NCBI GenBank assembly: GCA_020631735.1
Contig: CM036209.1
Span: 5,927,451 to 5,991,450, forward strand
Direction of reading: 5' to 3'
From: Saccharum officinarum
Taxonomy: Eukaryota > Streptophyta > Magnoliopsida > Poales > Poaceae
DNA length: 64,000 nucleotides
The notes beneath the pieces were generated by a model. It saw only the letters and a list, made by a program, of their open reading frames with translations. It searched no databases and was not told the DNA's origin. A program made the translations under genes and the position numbers. Below, one piece after another: positions 21,545-35,147 of this stretch (its first letter is position 1; every line of letters starts with the position of its first letter).

Positions 21545-23522
21545 TAAAAGGTCTTGATGGCTAGAGGGGGGTGAATAGCCTATTAAAATTTTCTACAAAG
21601 ACAAGCTAAACAAGTTTATCAATAAACAAATAGCGAGATGCGAGTTTTGCTTAGCCTACGGGGTGTTTGCAAGCCACCTAACCAATTCACAATTCTAGTA
21701 ATTGCACTCAACCGCACAAGTCAAACCGAGAAGGAAACTACAACTAGCAAGCTACACAAAGAAGCTACTCTAGCAAAGCTAACTAGCTAGCAAAGATAAC
21801 TAAGAAAGTGATGTGGAGTTGAGTTAGGAGGGTATCACCGAGGGGCGAAGTATTGAGCCAACCAATATGATCAACAATGAATACCAAGATAACCGAACAT
21901 CGGGATCAATCAATCACAATATGAAAGTGATGACACGAAGATTTATCCCGAGGTTCACGTGCTTGCCGGCACGCTAGTCCCCGTTGTGTCCCTCTTCACC
22001 ACATGGTTCGGTGGCTAATCGGTCACACACCGAGCCTCTCAAAAGGCACCACAAGAACCTACCAAATGGCAAAAGGTTGCAATGACACGAGCAATATACT
22101 AACGTTGTCTTTGGCGCATCGCTGAGGTAGGCACAAACCCCTCACAATCACCGGAGGTGGCCAAGAACAATCACCAACTCTTGCCAACGCCTCCAAGCTG
22201 CTCCAAGCCGTCTAGGTGGCGGCAACCACCAAGAGAAACAAGAATCCCGCAGCAAATCAACCACCAAGTGCCAACTAGATGCTATATCATAATGCAAATA
22301 CACTTGGATCACTCAATCTCACTTCGAATATGAAAAGAAGCAAGAGAGATGAGTGGGAGGGGAGTTGCTTAGCTCAAAGTGCTCACAAGTATGTCAAATA
22401 TTCGAGAGAGAGGGAGCCTTGAGCCGGCCAACGAGTATTTATAGACGTACCCCTTCGAATATAGCCGTTAGAAACTTAAACAGCCGAAATCGGGCTGACC
22501 GGACGCGCTGGTCCAACTGACCGGACGCGCCGGTCGCCCAACGGCTAACTCGTGAAGTACTGACCGGACGCGCTGGTCCAAATGACCGGACGCGCTGGTC
22601 GCCCAACGGCTAACTGTGAAGCAACGACCGGACACGCTGGTCCAACTGACCGGACGCGCCGGGAACGACCGGATGCGCTGGTCCCGTGAAGGACCGGACG
22701 GGCTGGTCGCCTGAGCAGCGCTCAACGAAATAGTGACCGGACGCGCTAAAGAAAATGACCGGACGCGACAAAGACAACGTCCGGTTAGAGTCCAGTAAGC
22801 TCCCTGAACGACCGGACGCGTCCGATCATCAGTGACCGGACGCGCCTCGCGTCCGATCATCGAAGTGAAAAACACGCAGACACTGAACACTGACTGGACG
22901 CGTCCGGTCATGCAAGGACCGCGTCCGATTCAGCGTCCGGTCACCTCTGTGACCTCCGTTCGCCTCCGTTTCTTTTCCGGACTTCCGGCGTAGTGGAAAA
23001 TAATCGTTTCAACTTCTCGAAAACGCCTGGATCCCGCCTCGCAAGCTCGGCGGGAGGGAGAGAGGAACCCAAACCCTCTCTACCGCTCAAACTCCACCGC
23101 CATCGCAAACGTGCTAACATCACCAAGTGATCTCGTCATGTGTGAGTGTGTTAGCATTTTCACAATCATTTTTCGAGGCGATATTAGTTCTATCCAAATG
23201 CAAATGATCATGAAATGCACATCTAGAGGCACTTAGGAGTTCAATAGCCGCGTCATTCCCCTCTTTATAGTACGGCTATCTATCCTATAATGTAACCACA
23301 CCCACTAGGTGTCTTGGTTACTAAAACACAACCCTTAAGCATATACCTTTGCCTTGATCACGTAGGGTTGCGTCCAAATCCAAGTGTGGCCATCATGATC
23401 ACCATGTCCATCTTGCCACCAACCTTGGAGTGTACTAATCCTTATATGCTACATACAACTTAGGCATGGGATTAGTACTTAGGCATTGTCACTAATTACC
23501 AACACCAAACATAGGACTTTCA
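21545..23522 (-). repeat. 3' LTR of Sirevirus 2 (about 1.98 kb)
   Basis: The right end on the minus strand is TGAAAGTCCTATG at 23522, beside the polypurine tract. The left end aligns taaaaggtcttg with tgtaaggtcc of Sirevirus 1, so the terminal TG appears mutated to TA. It contains the palindromic motif array (22495-22945) and a TATA box near 22440. The flank on the left is the CACTA-like fragment. Confidence 0.85.
22495..22945 (-). repeat. GACCGGACGCG motif array in the Sirevirus 2 LTR
   Basis: At least a dozen GACCGGACGCG-type units, many followed by CTGGTC, with a spacer containing gcccaacggctaact repeated twice. Some copies form the palindrome GACCGGACGCGTCCGATC. Located just upstream of the LTR TATA box in transcription direction, as in Sirevirus 1. 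Confidence 0.9.
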
Positions 23523-24676
23523 ATCTCCCCTTGTTGGTAATTGGTGACAACCCTTTCACAAAGATGTTATAATAAAATTTTGATTGAATCCATGTCACAT
23601 TGTCCAAGTATATTACCATGTGTAAGAATTATGGACATGTGATCATGAATTCAAATTGATAGCAATGGCTCCCCCTACATGTATGCTATATGTTTGGATT
23701 TTGGAAGCATACATGTTAGATAGGAAAGATTAGGAGCATTGACTACCAATAGGTGCTAAGTGTTTAAGATTATAGACCTTTGAAGCGTGATACCATCGGA
23801 GTAGCGATAAACACCATCTTAGCACCTTGTGTAGTTAGATTCCACTTGGAAAAACACAAACATAACTAGAAATCTCGTGAGATCAACATTATAAGCAAGG
23901 CTCTAGTACCACTTTGAAAAAACATGAAGCAAGAAAAATCAAACTACTTCCTATTCATGCTAGTATCACAATACATCATTCAAATTATACTAGGAAGTCA
24001 CCACACAAGCAGAGTATCGGAGAAAACGAAATGCATAACTATGCATCATACATATGAGGTGCACATAGAAATGCAACATTCATGTTTAAGAGCTTGCTCC
24101 CCCTACTTGTGTGCTCAAAATTTTAGTTGATCCCCTTCTTTTATAATTCTCCCCTTTAGGATCTATCTTTGTGAAACATTTTCTCCCCCACAACATTTTT
24201 GAGTTCTATCTTTGTGAACAACATTTTCTCCCCCTTTGGCACCAATTGACCACAAGGAGCAAACTTTAGATAGATTATCATGTTGAAATATGGGGTGAGG
24301 ATCAAGTTTATGATTCAACCTAGATTGCTTGCATAAATAAAATACTTCGGTTTGATCCAAGGGCAAGCTTCTTCACACCTCACTAGAAGGGTTATCATGC
24401 ACCATGTTGAAGCAAATATTTAGACAAGTTTTCTAGATTAAATACTTAGGATCACAAGCTACTTAAACAAGTTATATGCTACCACTAGATCATACAAGTC
24501 ATGGAAACAATAGTGGCACCATATAAACTTCAAATTTATTTAATTTTAATGAATGATCCTAGAACATAAGAAATCATGACTAGATGCACTAAACATGTCC
24601 TTAGTATAGAATGTATGACATGTCAACCAATTGTACCTTGGGGCTCGAAGGAGAGGCATGTCATATATGGGGTGCA
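23523..24676 (-). other. Non-coding 3' spacer of Sirevirus 2 with repeated polypurine tracts
   Basis: No coding frame. The minus-strand polypurine tract acaaggggagat (23523-23534) touches the LTR. Further GGGGGAG-type tracts occur near 23668, 24096, 24148, 24181 and 24227. The stretch near 24100 (ctccccctacttgtgtgctc) is shared almost exactly with Sirevirus 1 near 13787. Confidence 0.8.
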
Positions 24677-27600
24677 TCAACTCATGTTGGAGAAGTCAAG
24701 TATGTTCAACTCATTCTTTAGCTTGTGAAATCTCTTCTCATCAAGTGGCTTGGTGAATAGATCGGCTAATTGATCTTCGGTGCCCACACTCTCAATAGCG
24801 ATGTCACCCTTTTGTTGATGATCTCTAATAAAGTGATGACGAACATCAATATGCTTTGTTCTTTGATGTTGAACCGGATTGTTGGTTAGCTTCACGGCAC
24901 TTTCATTGTCACATAGCAATGGCACATTCTTGAAATTGATTCCAAAATCCTTCAATGTTGCCTTCATCCACAAGATTTGTGCACAACAACTACCCACGGC
25001 AATGTATTCGGCTTCGGTGGTAGATAGTGCAATACTATTTTGCTTCTTGGATGACCATGAGACAAGTGATCTTCCCAACAATTTACATGTCCCGGAAGTG
25101 CTCTTTCTCTGCACTTTATCACCGGCATAGTCGGAATCCGAATATCCAACTAGCTCAAAGCTTGCACCTTTGGGATACCATAATCCAACATCTTGTGTAT
25201 GCTTTAAGTACCTCAATATTCTCTTTGTTGCCTTCAAATGACTTTCTCTTGGTGAGGCTTGAAATCTTGCACACATGCATACACTAAACATCACATCGGG
25301 CCTTGATGCCGTTACATAGAGTAGACTACCAATCATCGATCTATATAGCTTTTGATCCACCATGTTGCCACTCTTGTCACTATCCAAACTTCCACTAGTG
25401 CCCATTGGGGTTGTAATACTCTTTGCATCTTCCATGCCAAACTTCTTGAGCATATCTTTGATGTACTTAGTTTGGCTCACAAATGTACCTTCTTTCATTT
25501 GTTTGATTTGAAGTCCAAGGAAGAAACTAAGTTCACCAATCATTGACATTTCAAATTCCTTTGCCATCATTTTTCCAAACTCATCACAATAATCTTGATT
25601 GGTTGAACCAAATATGATATCATCAACATAGATTTGCAACACAAACAAGTCTTTCCCAATCTTCTTGGTGAATAGTGTTGTATCAACTTTGCCCATGACA
25701 AATCCTTTGGATAGCAAGAAGTCCCTCAATCTTTCATACCATGCTCTAGGTGCTTGCTTCAATCCATACAAAGCTTTTCTCAATTTGTAGACATGATTGG
25801 GTTTCTTGTCATCTTCAAAACCGGGAGGTTGCTCCACATACACCTCCTCTTGAATGTACCCATTGAGAAATGCACTCTTCACATCCATTTGATATAGCTT
25901 GATATTGTGAGCACAAGCATAGGCAAGTAAAATCCTAATTGCTTCCAATCTTGCAACCGGGGCATATGTTTCACCAAAGTCAAGACCCTCTATTTGTGTG
26001 TAACCTTGAGCTACTAGTCTTGCTTTGTTCCTTACTACTATCCCATCTTGATCTTGCTTGTTGCGAAAGACCCATCTTGTTCCAATGACATTGTGATCCT
26101 TAGGCCTTTCAACTAGTTCCCATACTTCATTTCTCTTGAAGTTGTTGAGCTCTTCATGCATTGCATTTACCCAATCCGGATCTCTCAATGCTTTATCAAT
26201 GTCCTTGGGTTCTTCCATTAACACAAAAGAAGAGTGACCACAAAATGATGTCAATCTTGATCTAGTTTGAACTCCTCTTTGTGTGTCACCAATGATAGAA
26301 TCCAATGGATGGTCTCTTGCAATATTAGTTGGTTGAAGCACTTGGACTTGATTGCTTGGATGTTGATGTTGATCATGAGTTGAAGATGATGAACTAGCCA
26401 CTTGTTGATCTTGTTGCACTTGAGATGATGTACTAGCTTGATTTTGCATTAGAGAACCACTAGCTTGAGTGATTGGGCTTTGGAGCACTTGATCTTTGTT
26501 GTCATCCACATCAATTACTTGTTTTGGTCTAATATCACCAATATCCATCTCTTTCATAGCATTACTCAATTGAGTTCCTCTCACATCATCCAAGTTATCT
26601 TCTTCATCTTGAGAGCCATTTGTTTCATCAAACTCAACATCATGCACTTCTTCAAGTAAACCACTAGCCAAATTCCAAACTCTATAAGCTTTGCTAGTAG
26701 TTGAGTAACCAAGTAGAAATCCTTCATCACATTTCTTCTCAAACTTGCTCAATCTAGTGCCCTTCTTCAAGATGTAGCATTTGCAACCAAATACCCAAAA
26801 GTATGCAATGTTGGGCTTTCTTCCATTTAAGATCTCATATGGTGTCTTCTCTAGAAACTTGTGGCAATAGAGGCGGTTGCTATAGAAGCAAGCCGTGTTA
26901 ATTGCTTCGGCCCAAAATGAATGACTTACATTATACTCATTCAACATTGATCTTGCCATATCAATTAAGGTTCTATTTTTCCTCTCAACTAGGCCATTTG
27001 ATTGAGGTGTATACTTGGCCGAGAATTGATGTTTGATTCCAAGCTCATCACATAGCTCATCAACTCTTGTGTTTCTAAACTCACTTCCATTGTCACTTCT
27101 CACTTTCTTGATTGTGGTTTCAAACTCATTTTGCACTCTCTTGATGAACTTCTTGAATATGTCAAATACATCACTTTTGTCCCCAAGAAAGAATACCCAT
27201 GTGTATCTAGTGAAATCATCCACAATCACAAAGCCATACTTGTTGCCACCAATGCTTGTGTATGTAGTTGGCCCAAATAGATCCATGTGCAACAACTCAA
27301 ATGCCTTGGAAGTACTCATAATGCTTTTCAATGGATGAGTGTTGCCTACTTGCTTTCCGGCTTGACATGCACTGCATAGCTTATCTTTCTCAAAAGTGAC
27401 ATCCTTCAAGCCTCTAACTAAGTCATGCTTCACTAACTTGTTCAATTGCTTCATGCCAACATGACCAAGTCTTCTATGCCATAACTAACCCATACTTGAT
27501 TTGGTGAGCAAACATGTTGAAAGTTGAGTGTCACTAGCATTGAAATCAACCAAGTATAGATTTTCAAATCTAAAGCCTTTGAAGATCAAGTTAGAGCCAT

Positions 27601-27877
27601 CAACACTAACTATCTCCACATCATCAACACCAAATATGCACTTGAAGCCTAGATCATATAATTGAGCAACCGACAACAAGTTGAAATTGAGCTTTTCAAC
27701 TAGTAGCACATTGGAGATGCTATGATCATTTGATATTGCAATCCTTCCAAGAGCCTTCACATTACCCTTGCTATTGTCACCAAATGTGATACTATCAATG
27801 CCACTATCATTTGATTTGAGAGAGTTGAACATTCTTGAATCACCGGTCATATGTTGAGAGCACCCACTATCAAGCAC
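24677..27877 (-). pseudogene. Sirevirus 2 Pol, one nonsense codon
   Basis: Protease-integrase-RT-RNase H polyprotein. The protease piece at 27485-27877 starts LDSGCSQHMTGDSRMF. The main 925-codon frame at 24677-27454 holds the integrase ([33 protein letters not shown]), RT ([22 protein letters not shown]) and RNase H ([29 protein letters not shown]). The two are separated by a single TAG at about 27483-27485, where Sirevirus 1 has Trp in [13 protein letters not shown]. Reading is otherwise continuous, so this G-to-A change looks like the only pol lesion. Confidence 0.93.
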
Positions 27878-27925
27878 CCAATGCCTTCCTCCGGCCTTGT
27901 AATTTACCTACAAAACAAATCAATG

Positions 27926-30079
27926 TTACTTAGGTACCCATACTTGCTTGGGTCCTTGGAGGTTAGTAACCAAGCTCTTTGGTACCCAAATGGCCTTCTT
28001 CTTTGGGCCCATAATTGGTGTACCAACAAACCTAGCATGCACACCTTTCTCACCCTTGGTAAGCACATAACAAGAATTAAAAGGAATGTAAGGTACATTA
28101 GCATTTTTCTTGTTCTTATTCATTTTGTTGCAATTAATCTCTAGATGCCCAATTTGCTTGCATCTATTGCAATAACGACCATTGCCCTTCACAAAGCGAG
28201 GCTTTGGAGTAGCAAAGGCCGCCTTGCCCTTCTTGGGAGTATAGCCCAATCCCTCTTTGTTAAGGAGAACCTTTGGCTACCCAAGCATTTTAGCAAGCGG
28301 GCATCCCCACCATAGGCGTTGCCTAATGCGCGGTGAGATCATCCACCTCTCTCTTGAGAGTCTCAACCCAAGTGATGAATCACTAGTAGTAGAGGTAGAG
28401 TTGGTTGTGGTGGATGATGATGAGCTACATGAAGCATTAGTAGGACTAACAAATAAAGAATCATCAATAATATCACATGTTAGTCCAATATCACAAGTGA
28501 CAATCACTTGCTCCTCCTTCGCTTCCTTCATGAACTTCTCCAACTTAAGGTCCTTTTCCTTGATGAGCTCAAGTAGAGTGGAGTGGGCTTCCTTAAGCCT
28601 AGTGTGAGCAATTTCAAGATCCTCGTGGTCTTCCTTTAGACACTCACGAGAAGCCTCTAGCTCATCAAAGGATTTCCTAAGAGCTTTGAGCTCTTGTTCA
28701 ATTCCTTTGCACTCCTCACTCTTTTTTAGAGCAACAAGCTCCTCCATCAAGGCATCATTTTCATTGCTCTTGGCAATGAGCTCTTGTTCCAAGATTTTGT
28801 ATTTCTTGGTTGTCCTCTTGTAGCCCTTGCTCATTTGATCTATTATGCCTAATAGATCATCCTTGGAGTAGTCCTCATCCTCCTCATCATCACTCCTACA
28901 ATCATCACTAGCACAAGAATCATCATCACTATCATCATGTTTTACCTTGGTAGGCTTGGCCATAAGGCATGTTGATGTAGTGTCGAAGATGGATGGCTTG
29001 TTGGAGAGGGCGATGTTTGCAGTGGCTCGTCGAGTGATCCTCTCATCATCACTAGAGCTTTCATCATCATCACTATCGGAGTTGTCACTATCCCAGTGAC
29101 TACATAACCACCACCCTTCTTCTTCTTGTTGAAAGTGAAGCTCTTCTTTGCTTTTTCTCATTCTCTTTCTTATCCTTCTTGTTCTTCTTGAGCTTCAAGT
29201 CCCCATTATGAAATCTCTTATTCATCTTCATAGGGGCAATCCGCCACTATGTGATCGGGGCTATTGCAATTTGTAGCAAAGGGTCTTTGCCTTTATAGTG
29301 TCTCTCCTCTTCCTTGCCCCATATCCTTTCTTCTTCATGAACCTTCCCATCTTGTGCACAAGGAGGGCCATTGGTCTCATCATCGAATGGATCATCATCA
29401 TCACTTTCTACCTTGCTCTTGCCCTTAGAGGATGAAGCCTTGAATGCAATGGGCTTCTCTTGCTTGACCTTGGTCTCCTTCTTCTCTTCTACCTCATCTT
29501 CATCATCATTGTATTGGGCATCGTCATTATATCTCCAAGCACATTGGTTGGTTTGACCTTGTCCAATCCCTCTCTAAAGATCATTCTTCTCAAGGTGGCA
29601 AACTTCTTGGGTAAGCACATCAAGAACTTGTGTGAGAAGTCCTTGTCCTCAACCTTCTCCCAAGCCCCTTGAGATCATTGACAATGACTTGGAGCCTATA
29701 GAACATCTCCGGGATGGATTCATCATCCTTCATCTTGAATGTGGAGAACTTGTCCTTGAGCATATATAGTTTGGCACTTTTTACCGTTGAAGTACCTTCA
29801 TATGTTTCTTCAAGCCTTATCCAAAGCTCATTTGCCTTTTTCAAGATCTTTGATTTGCTCAAATACTTTATCATCAATGGCACGATAGATTGTGTCAAGT
29901 GCCGCCGTATTGCATTATTTGTTGATGCGGTCATTGGAGTGAGGTTTTCCTCATCAAGAATGACGTATCCTTCTTTGGTCACATCCCAAACCTTCTCATG
30001 TATATTGCCTAGATATTGCTTCATCTTCCTTTTCCAATGATCAAAGGAAGAGACGCCATCAAAGAATGGAGGTTTGCCA
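27926..30079 (-). pseudogene. Sirevirus 2 gag, frameshifted and cut by gap
   Basis: Minus-strand gag: the N-terminal KPPFFDGVSSFDHWKRKMK at the gap edge, a UBN2 capsid region (LYMLKDKFSTFKMKDDESI) at 29620-30024, a frameshifted knuckle region near 29200-29300, an acidic and coiled-coil part at 28277-29161, and a C-terminal knuckle CNRCKQIGHLEINC at about 28150-28190. It ends VWVPK-stop. Several frameshifts (near 28260, 29170 and 29620) prevent expression. The start codon lies in or beyond the 100-N gap. Confidence 0.88.
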
Positions 30080-30179
30080 NNNNNNNNNNNNNNNNNNNNN
30101 NNNNNNNNNNNNNNNNNNNNNNNNNNNNNNNNNNNNNNNNNNNNNNNNNNNNNNNNNNNNNNNNNNNNNNNNNNNNNNN
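30080..30179. other. Assembly gap (100 N)
   Basis: Exactly 100 undetermined bases at the start of Sirevirus 2 gag. It hides the Sirevirus 5' LTR, and the join to the sequence at 30180 is not proven. Confidence 0.99.
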
Positions 30180-30313
30180 TTCATCCCTCAGTTCTGACTC
30201 CGAGTTTACACGAGATGAATCTTCAATTGACAGCGCATTTTGCTCCCACTACCCTTCTCTCCACTTCTCCGTCGCTGTCCCTACTCTCTAGCTGTCGGCT
30301 GCTACCACATGAG
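30180..30313 (-). pseudogene. Remnant of the DUF4283 gene beyond the LARD
   Basis: Read on the minus strand and joined across the LARD after removing one copy of the short target duplication, this stretch stays in frame with the zinc-knuckle end at 43408. It reads as Ser/Asp/Glu-rich sequence (IEDSSRVNSESELRDE) with two TAG stops. This supports one ancestral ORF split by the LARD, although the left part is lost at the gap. Confidence 0.5.
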
Positions 30314-33300
30314 TGTCAGGACCGCCCAAATTATAAGAACAAAAGTACAAAAACAATCGCCGGAGCAATTAATTTACCGTACTTAAGCTCCTATACTCGG
30401 TAGTCCATAAAAATCACGAGGGATTTCAACCAACCAACATACAAGCAAGATCGTAGTGGTCCAACATAATAGGTCATATATTACATCCATTTCATAAGTA
30501 ATTCAACATATATCGGAGTTCAGTAGAGTTAATACAACTCAAGTTCAAAGTAGCGGAAGCAAGTAGTTTAAAAACTAATATCACCTTAATTCAAATACAT
30601 GCCAGTACAAGGTCAAATTCTCATAAAAGCAAGAGAGACGAGATAGCTCAGACGGATCATGCCATGATCACACTCCGCCACTACAGCCGGAGTATTTCAA
30701 TTCTTGCAGTAGCTATATTATATCACAACCTGCAACAAGTGGGAATAAACCCTGAGTAGAGAAGGTACTCAGCTAGACTTACCCGTCATAAACCAGAAAT
30801 AATGACACCAAGGAGTATGCAAGGCTTTATTTCAGTGGGCTAGCTTGACTCATTTGCGAAAAGCATAAGTTATCATGAATAAACTAATTTAAGTATTTTT
30901 GCATCAGCTTGATTATAACCTATTCAATCTAGGTAAGCACCTATGCTAAAGCAATCACTTGATTAACCGTTAACATCGAAGGTTAACATTTCAGGTTTAG
31001 CATTTCCAACATCATCCACATAACCATCATGTTCCGTAATCATTACTACGATGCAGTAGCTCGAGTCAAGTGTTCAATATCCAGTGAACGATGGCGATTC
31101 GAATCGATTATTAACCAGCTGGTAAGTTATTCCTCACACAACCTCACTCACCCGCTAAAGTGAGGTATTGGTCACGAGTCAACCATTCAGGTAAAGTCGC
31201 GAGCTTGCCAGGAACCACTTGTACCGGGGACCCGACCACTGATGCCTTTTATCATCACGCCCCTGTATCCTGCCACTACTGCTCCGGTACAGTACGTTGC
31301 GGGCAATCCACTCGGCCCGAATAATCTCCTAGCTTCGCGGTCGAAAGGTACCTTATTCGGCCAGCTAAATGTGAGGCATGCGTTCAACATGACCCGAGGG
31401 ACAACAACGGACGGTCCTTAATCGACACAGGCGGAAACTACAAGCACCCAGAACCCTGTCTGGTTGCCAATACTTATTCGCCCGGTCTCCAGTTATCCAT
31501 CAACACTTGGTTATTTTCAGGATATCATCCATTTCTTAGCTAAAATATTTCATTAACCACCTATATTTCAGGTGACAGGAAATCACCGATTGCTATCGGT
31601 CTAAGCAGGGCTAAGCATTTATTCGATCCTGAACTAAAATAGGATTTCAGGCATATTTACGGGGACAAGGAAAGGATATATATGCAGCAAGTGTTTTCAA
31701 TCAACTCCTATAACTTAATGCAACAATACACATATAACATATATATATATACCCAATTGCTTTTGTAAAGTAGGAGGCTTAGAATGCTTCGGGGCTTGCC
31801 TGGGATCGACACAAGTCAGTAGTTGTCAGATGACACTCGCTGAGTACTTCCATCTTCGGGATAGTTCACCAAACACCGTATTCAGGTTTGGCTTCAACAT
31901 CTCATCCTTCACATGGTGCATCTAGCGAACCTAAATAAGATGCAAGATGCATGCGTATGAATATGATGAATGGTAACAAGAAATGCATCACATAATCATG
32001 CATGTAAACGCACGATTAAGACATAGACACCAAAAGCTAATTAGCTAACTCACACAACAATTAAAGAGGGCAAGCACATTAAGCCTAACACAAGTTTGAC
32101 AAGATCACAAGTATCTTAACTTGACCACCATCAAGGTTATAAGCCACACTTAGCAACACATGGAGTAAACAACCATGACTAGCATCTGACAATTTCTGGA
32201 CTGCAAACAACATCTACATGCTTGGATCATAACTGGAGTTATACAAATCCAATAGCAATGCAACAAGACATTCTGGAAAGCTTATGAAATTTTCTACAAT
32301 TCATCTTTAATCCTCTTAGCATGGTTCTCAAGTTAACTAAGTCAATTATGCCCATTTACAGAAACTGGTCCAGAGATTCCAGAGAAAACTATTTCTGGAA
32401 CCCAACTTGAAACAGTCATTACTCACAAACTATAGGCCAAATGCCACCAAAATTTAACACAAGCTAGATTAATAAGTTATTTACAACTTTGTTATAAGCA
32501 TGTTTCTCATCAAACATCATTTTCATGGTGCAATTACCAAAGTCCAGAAACTGTCCAGGAAAGCATCAATTGCAAGAATAAATATTAACTTACATTCCAA
32601 ACATATATTTGGCCACAACCAATGTAACCATCATAAAGTGCATGTTAAATTATTACCAAAAAAGCATAGCGCTCATCATTAAATAATTTCTTTTAATGTA
32701 TTTCTTAATTTATTTAAATAGCAAGGTGAAATAATAAACATATATCAAAAGTCCATAATAAAATCTATAAAAATTACAGTAGCTCTTACATACACCCAAT
32801 ATTCCACTGTACAAATTTCAAGCTATTTGGACATGTATATCAACATCTATGAAAAAGATAAATTGCTATTGCAAGAATTCACGTGAGAGAAAGATACACA
32901 ATAAATCACTCATATGGCAACCAAAATTCATGAAAAAATTACCACACATTAAAATCATATGAATAGCATGCCACAAAAATTTCACTTCATTTGGAGCCCT
33001 AGATCTACAGTTATGAAAATGACAAATACATCTAGCATTAAAAACCTAGCTGCACAAATCTATTTTACAGAGAAAACTTTAAACTAAAATATGCCATATT
33101 ATAGATCTACTGCATAGAGAATTTCACAAGGATTCCAAAAAGTCCTCATTTACTATTTTATGATTTTTCTACAATTTACTATGAATTTCCAAAGTTTTAG
33201 TCATTTTTCTGCAAAAGGAAATTATTAAACCGAAAAAGGATAAACACTTTACAACGGGACCCCTGGAAGAAACTTTAATTAAACCGAGCGAACAAGTCCT

Positions 33301-35147
33301 TCTTGCACTATTCAGACGAGTCTGTGGTTCGCAGAAAAACCCTTCCCTTTCTCCTTATTTAAGCCAGTGGTCCATCTTCTTCTTCCAGAGCAGAGCGCAC
33401 CAGCTCGGCCGGTGCCGGCGGCAGGGGGCGGCGCTCCGGTGGCTTGCGGATGTGGCGGAGCTCCAGGCGGACTAGGCGCACCCGTTGGTGCCTCCAGCTT
33501 GGCTTGAGGTGGCCCGAGGCCGGCTGGCCACAAGAGCACGGCGGGCCGAGGCTGCGGCCGCGCCGGCAACAGCAGACGGCGGTCCTTGAGCGACGAGAGG
33601 CGGCAGCGGAGCACCAGAGCATGCCCGTGCAACTCCGGTGGGGCACGGCTTGGCCTGCAGCTGGCTGTGGCTCCCTAGCCATGGGCAATAGTGGCAGCCT
33701 GGCTACAGCTCCGGCGAACCGCGAGCGCCTGCGAAGCTCCGGCGGACAGCGGCTGCGCGGGAGCCCTGCAGCGGCGAGGCACGTGCACAGCGTGGCTAGG
33801 TGCGGCAACGGCGGAGGAGGGGGAGCAGCGCCAACCACAGCAGCGGCAGCGAGCTCGGCTCATGAGTTGAGCATGGCGGGCGGCGGTGCATCGGTGGTCA
33901 TGGCGAGCAGCGTGGCCGGCAGCGCGAGAGAGGGAGCCGAGGGCGAGAAGGGTGATGCGGAGTGAGCAAGAGGGAGTGGAGAGCTCGAGCGTCCACATTT
34001 GATGGCAGGGCGCGCGGCAGCAGCTAGCAGAGGGAGCGGAACACGCGGCAGCCATGGCAGGGCGCGACCGACGCATGGAGGACGTGTCGACATTCCATCG
34101 AGCACGTGGCATGCGGTGAAACGAGCAAGGTGGGGCGCTGATTCGGGCTTGCTCTGGGCCGAATTTGGACTTGGGCCCAAAACAAAGTTGGAGCCCACAC
34201 GAAGCTCTACGTTTTTCATTAAGGAGCCAAGGTCATTAGAGCAACCAATTAGCAGTTAATTAGTTGCAAAATGACAATGTCAACATGTTGATGGAGGTCA
34301 CGGAAACTCGCATTCGGAGGTCAAAACCTAATCAAACTTAATCCCACTTTTTGCATGCTCTTCTCCAAGATGTAAGCTCCAACTTTTATTTTTGGCTCAA
34401 CTCAAGTTGCTTAACGAAAACACTAGAACGCGACATGCTAACGTCGACGACGATGAATTCCAGACTTAGAAAAATTCTAAGTCTGAAAACATAAAACAGC
34501 CGCTGATTCATTCTTCGAGCCTCTGTTTGACTTATTTCCAAGTTGATCTAGCTCTTGGTCCAAAAACAAAGTTTGTTCTACATGATATGGACTACAACTT
34601 TCATTTAAGGTCCAACCTCAAAACTGGTATAGAACCTACTGTTCTACTTTGACCAAAGTAGGATCACGATGAAGCTCAAATTATCCTTTTTGATCAATTG
34701 GAGCATTTTCTGGCATTTGCTCAACACGAACCTTTCTTGACTTTTGTTGTAGAGTCCATCTAGAGTCATTTGGGCAAGGTTGCAAGGTTTGGTTGATGAC
34801 CTATATTTCCATCCACTTAATAATGCAATTCCAACACTTAGTAAAGTCATTCCAACAAGCATATAACTTATCATTTCATGTGACTTTTTGATTCCAAACG
34901 TCATGAAACTTTTCCAGGGATCAATATAGATAGGTACTAAGGTGAGACACATGAAGATATTGCAATAACTCCACCCAAGCATATATCTTGAAAATGGCCT
35001 ATATATATAAAGCAAGGGTGCAACATCCAAGTTTAGGTTGGGGCTCGCTTCCATAGGTTTGACCTTGACATCTTCATTACCACTTAATCTACCATATTTG
35101 AGCTCAATCCCACTGCTTAACTGGTGGCAAACACCTCGGGTGTTACA
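30314..35147 (-). repeat. 3' LTR of the LARD (4834 bp)
   Basis: On the minus strand it starts TGTAACACCCGAGGTG at 35147 beside the polypurine tract and ends at 30314. It is colinear with 38538-43407 throughout. It is 36 bp shorter, mainly through scattered one-base losses in short homopolymers (for example ctggcatt versus ctgggcatt). It contains a GC-rich block at about 33400-34150 and a TTAAATAA promoter-like element at about 33355. Confidence 0.95.

Larger units (their letters stand above)
21545..30079 (-). mobile_element. Ty1/copia Sirevirus 2 (minus strand), 5' end in gap
   Basis: Same organisation as Sirevirus 1: 3' LTR 21545-23522, non-coding polypurine-rich spacer, pol, and gag running into the 100-N gap, which hides the 5' LTR and primer-binding site. 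Its protein sequences are clearly homologous to those of Sirevirus 1, but LTR and spacer differ considerably, so it is a related family rather than a recent duplicate. One nonsense codon in pol and several gag frameshifts make it non-autonomous. Confidence 0.92.

Noticed and set aside
22495..22945. Regular short repeats suggesting a CRISPR-like array
   Set aside because: Units are degenerate, palindromic and inside an LTR promoter of a plant retrotransposon; spacers are not unique.
33312..34219. Overlapping long frames on both strands
   Set aside because: They recur at 41615-42477 because both are the GC-rich block of the LARD LTRs; compositional, not genes.
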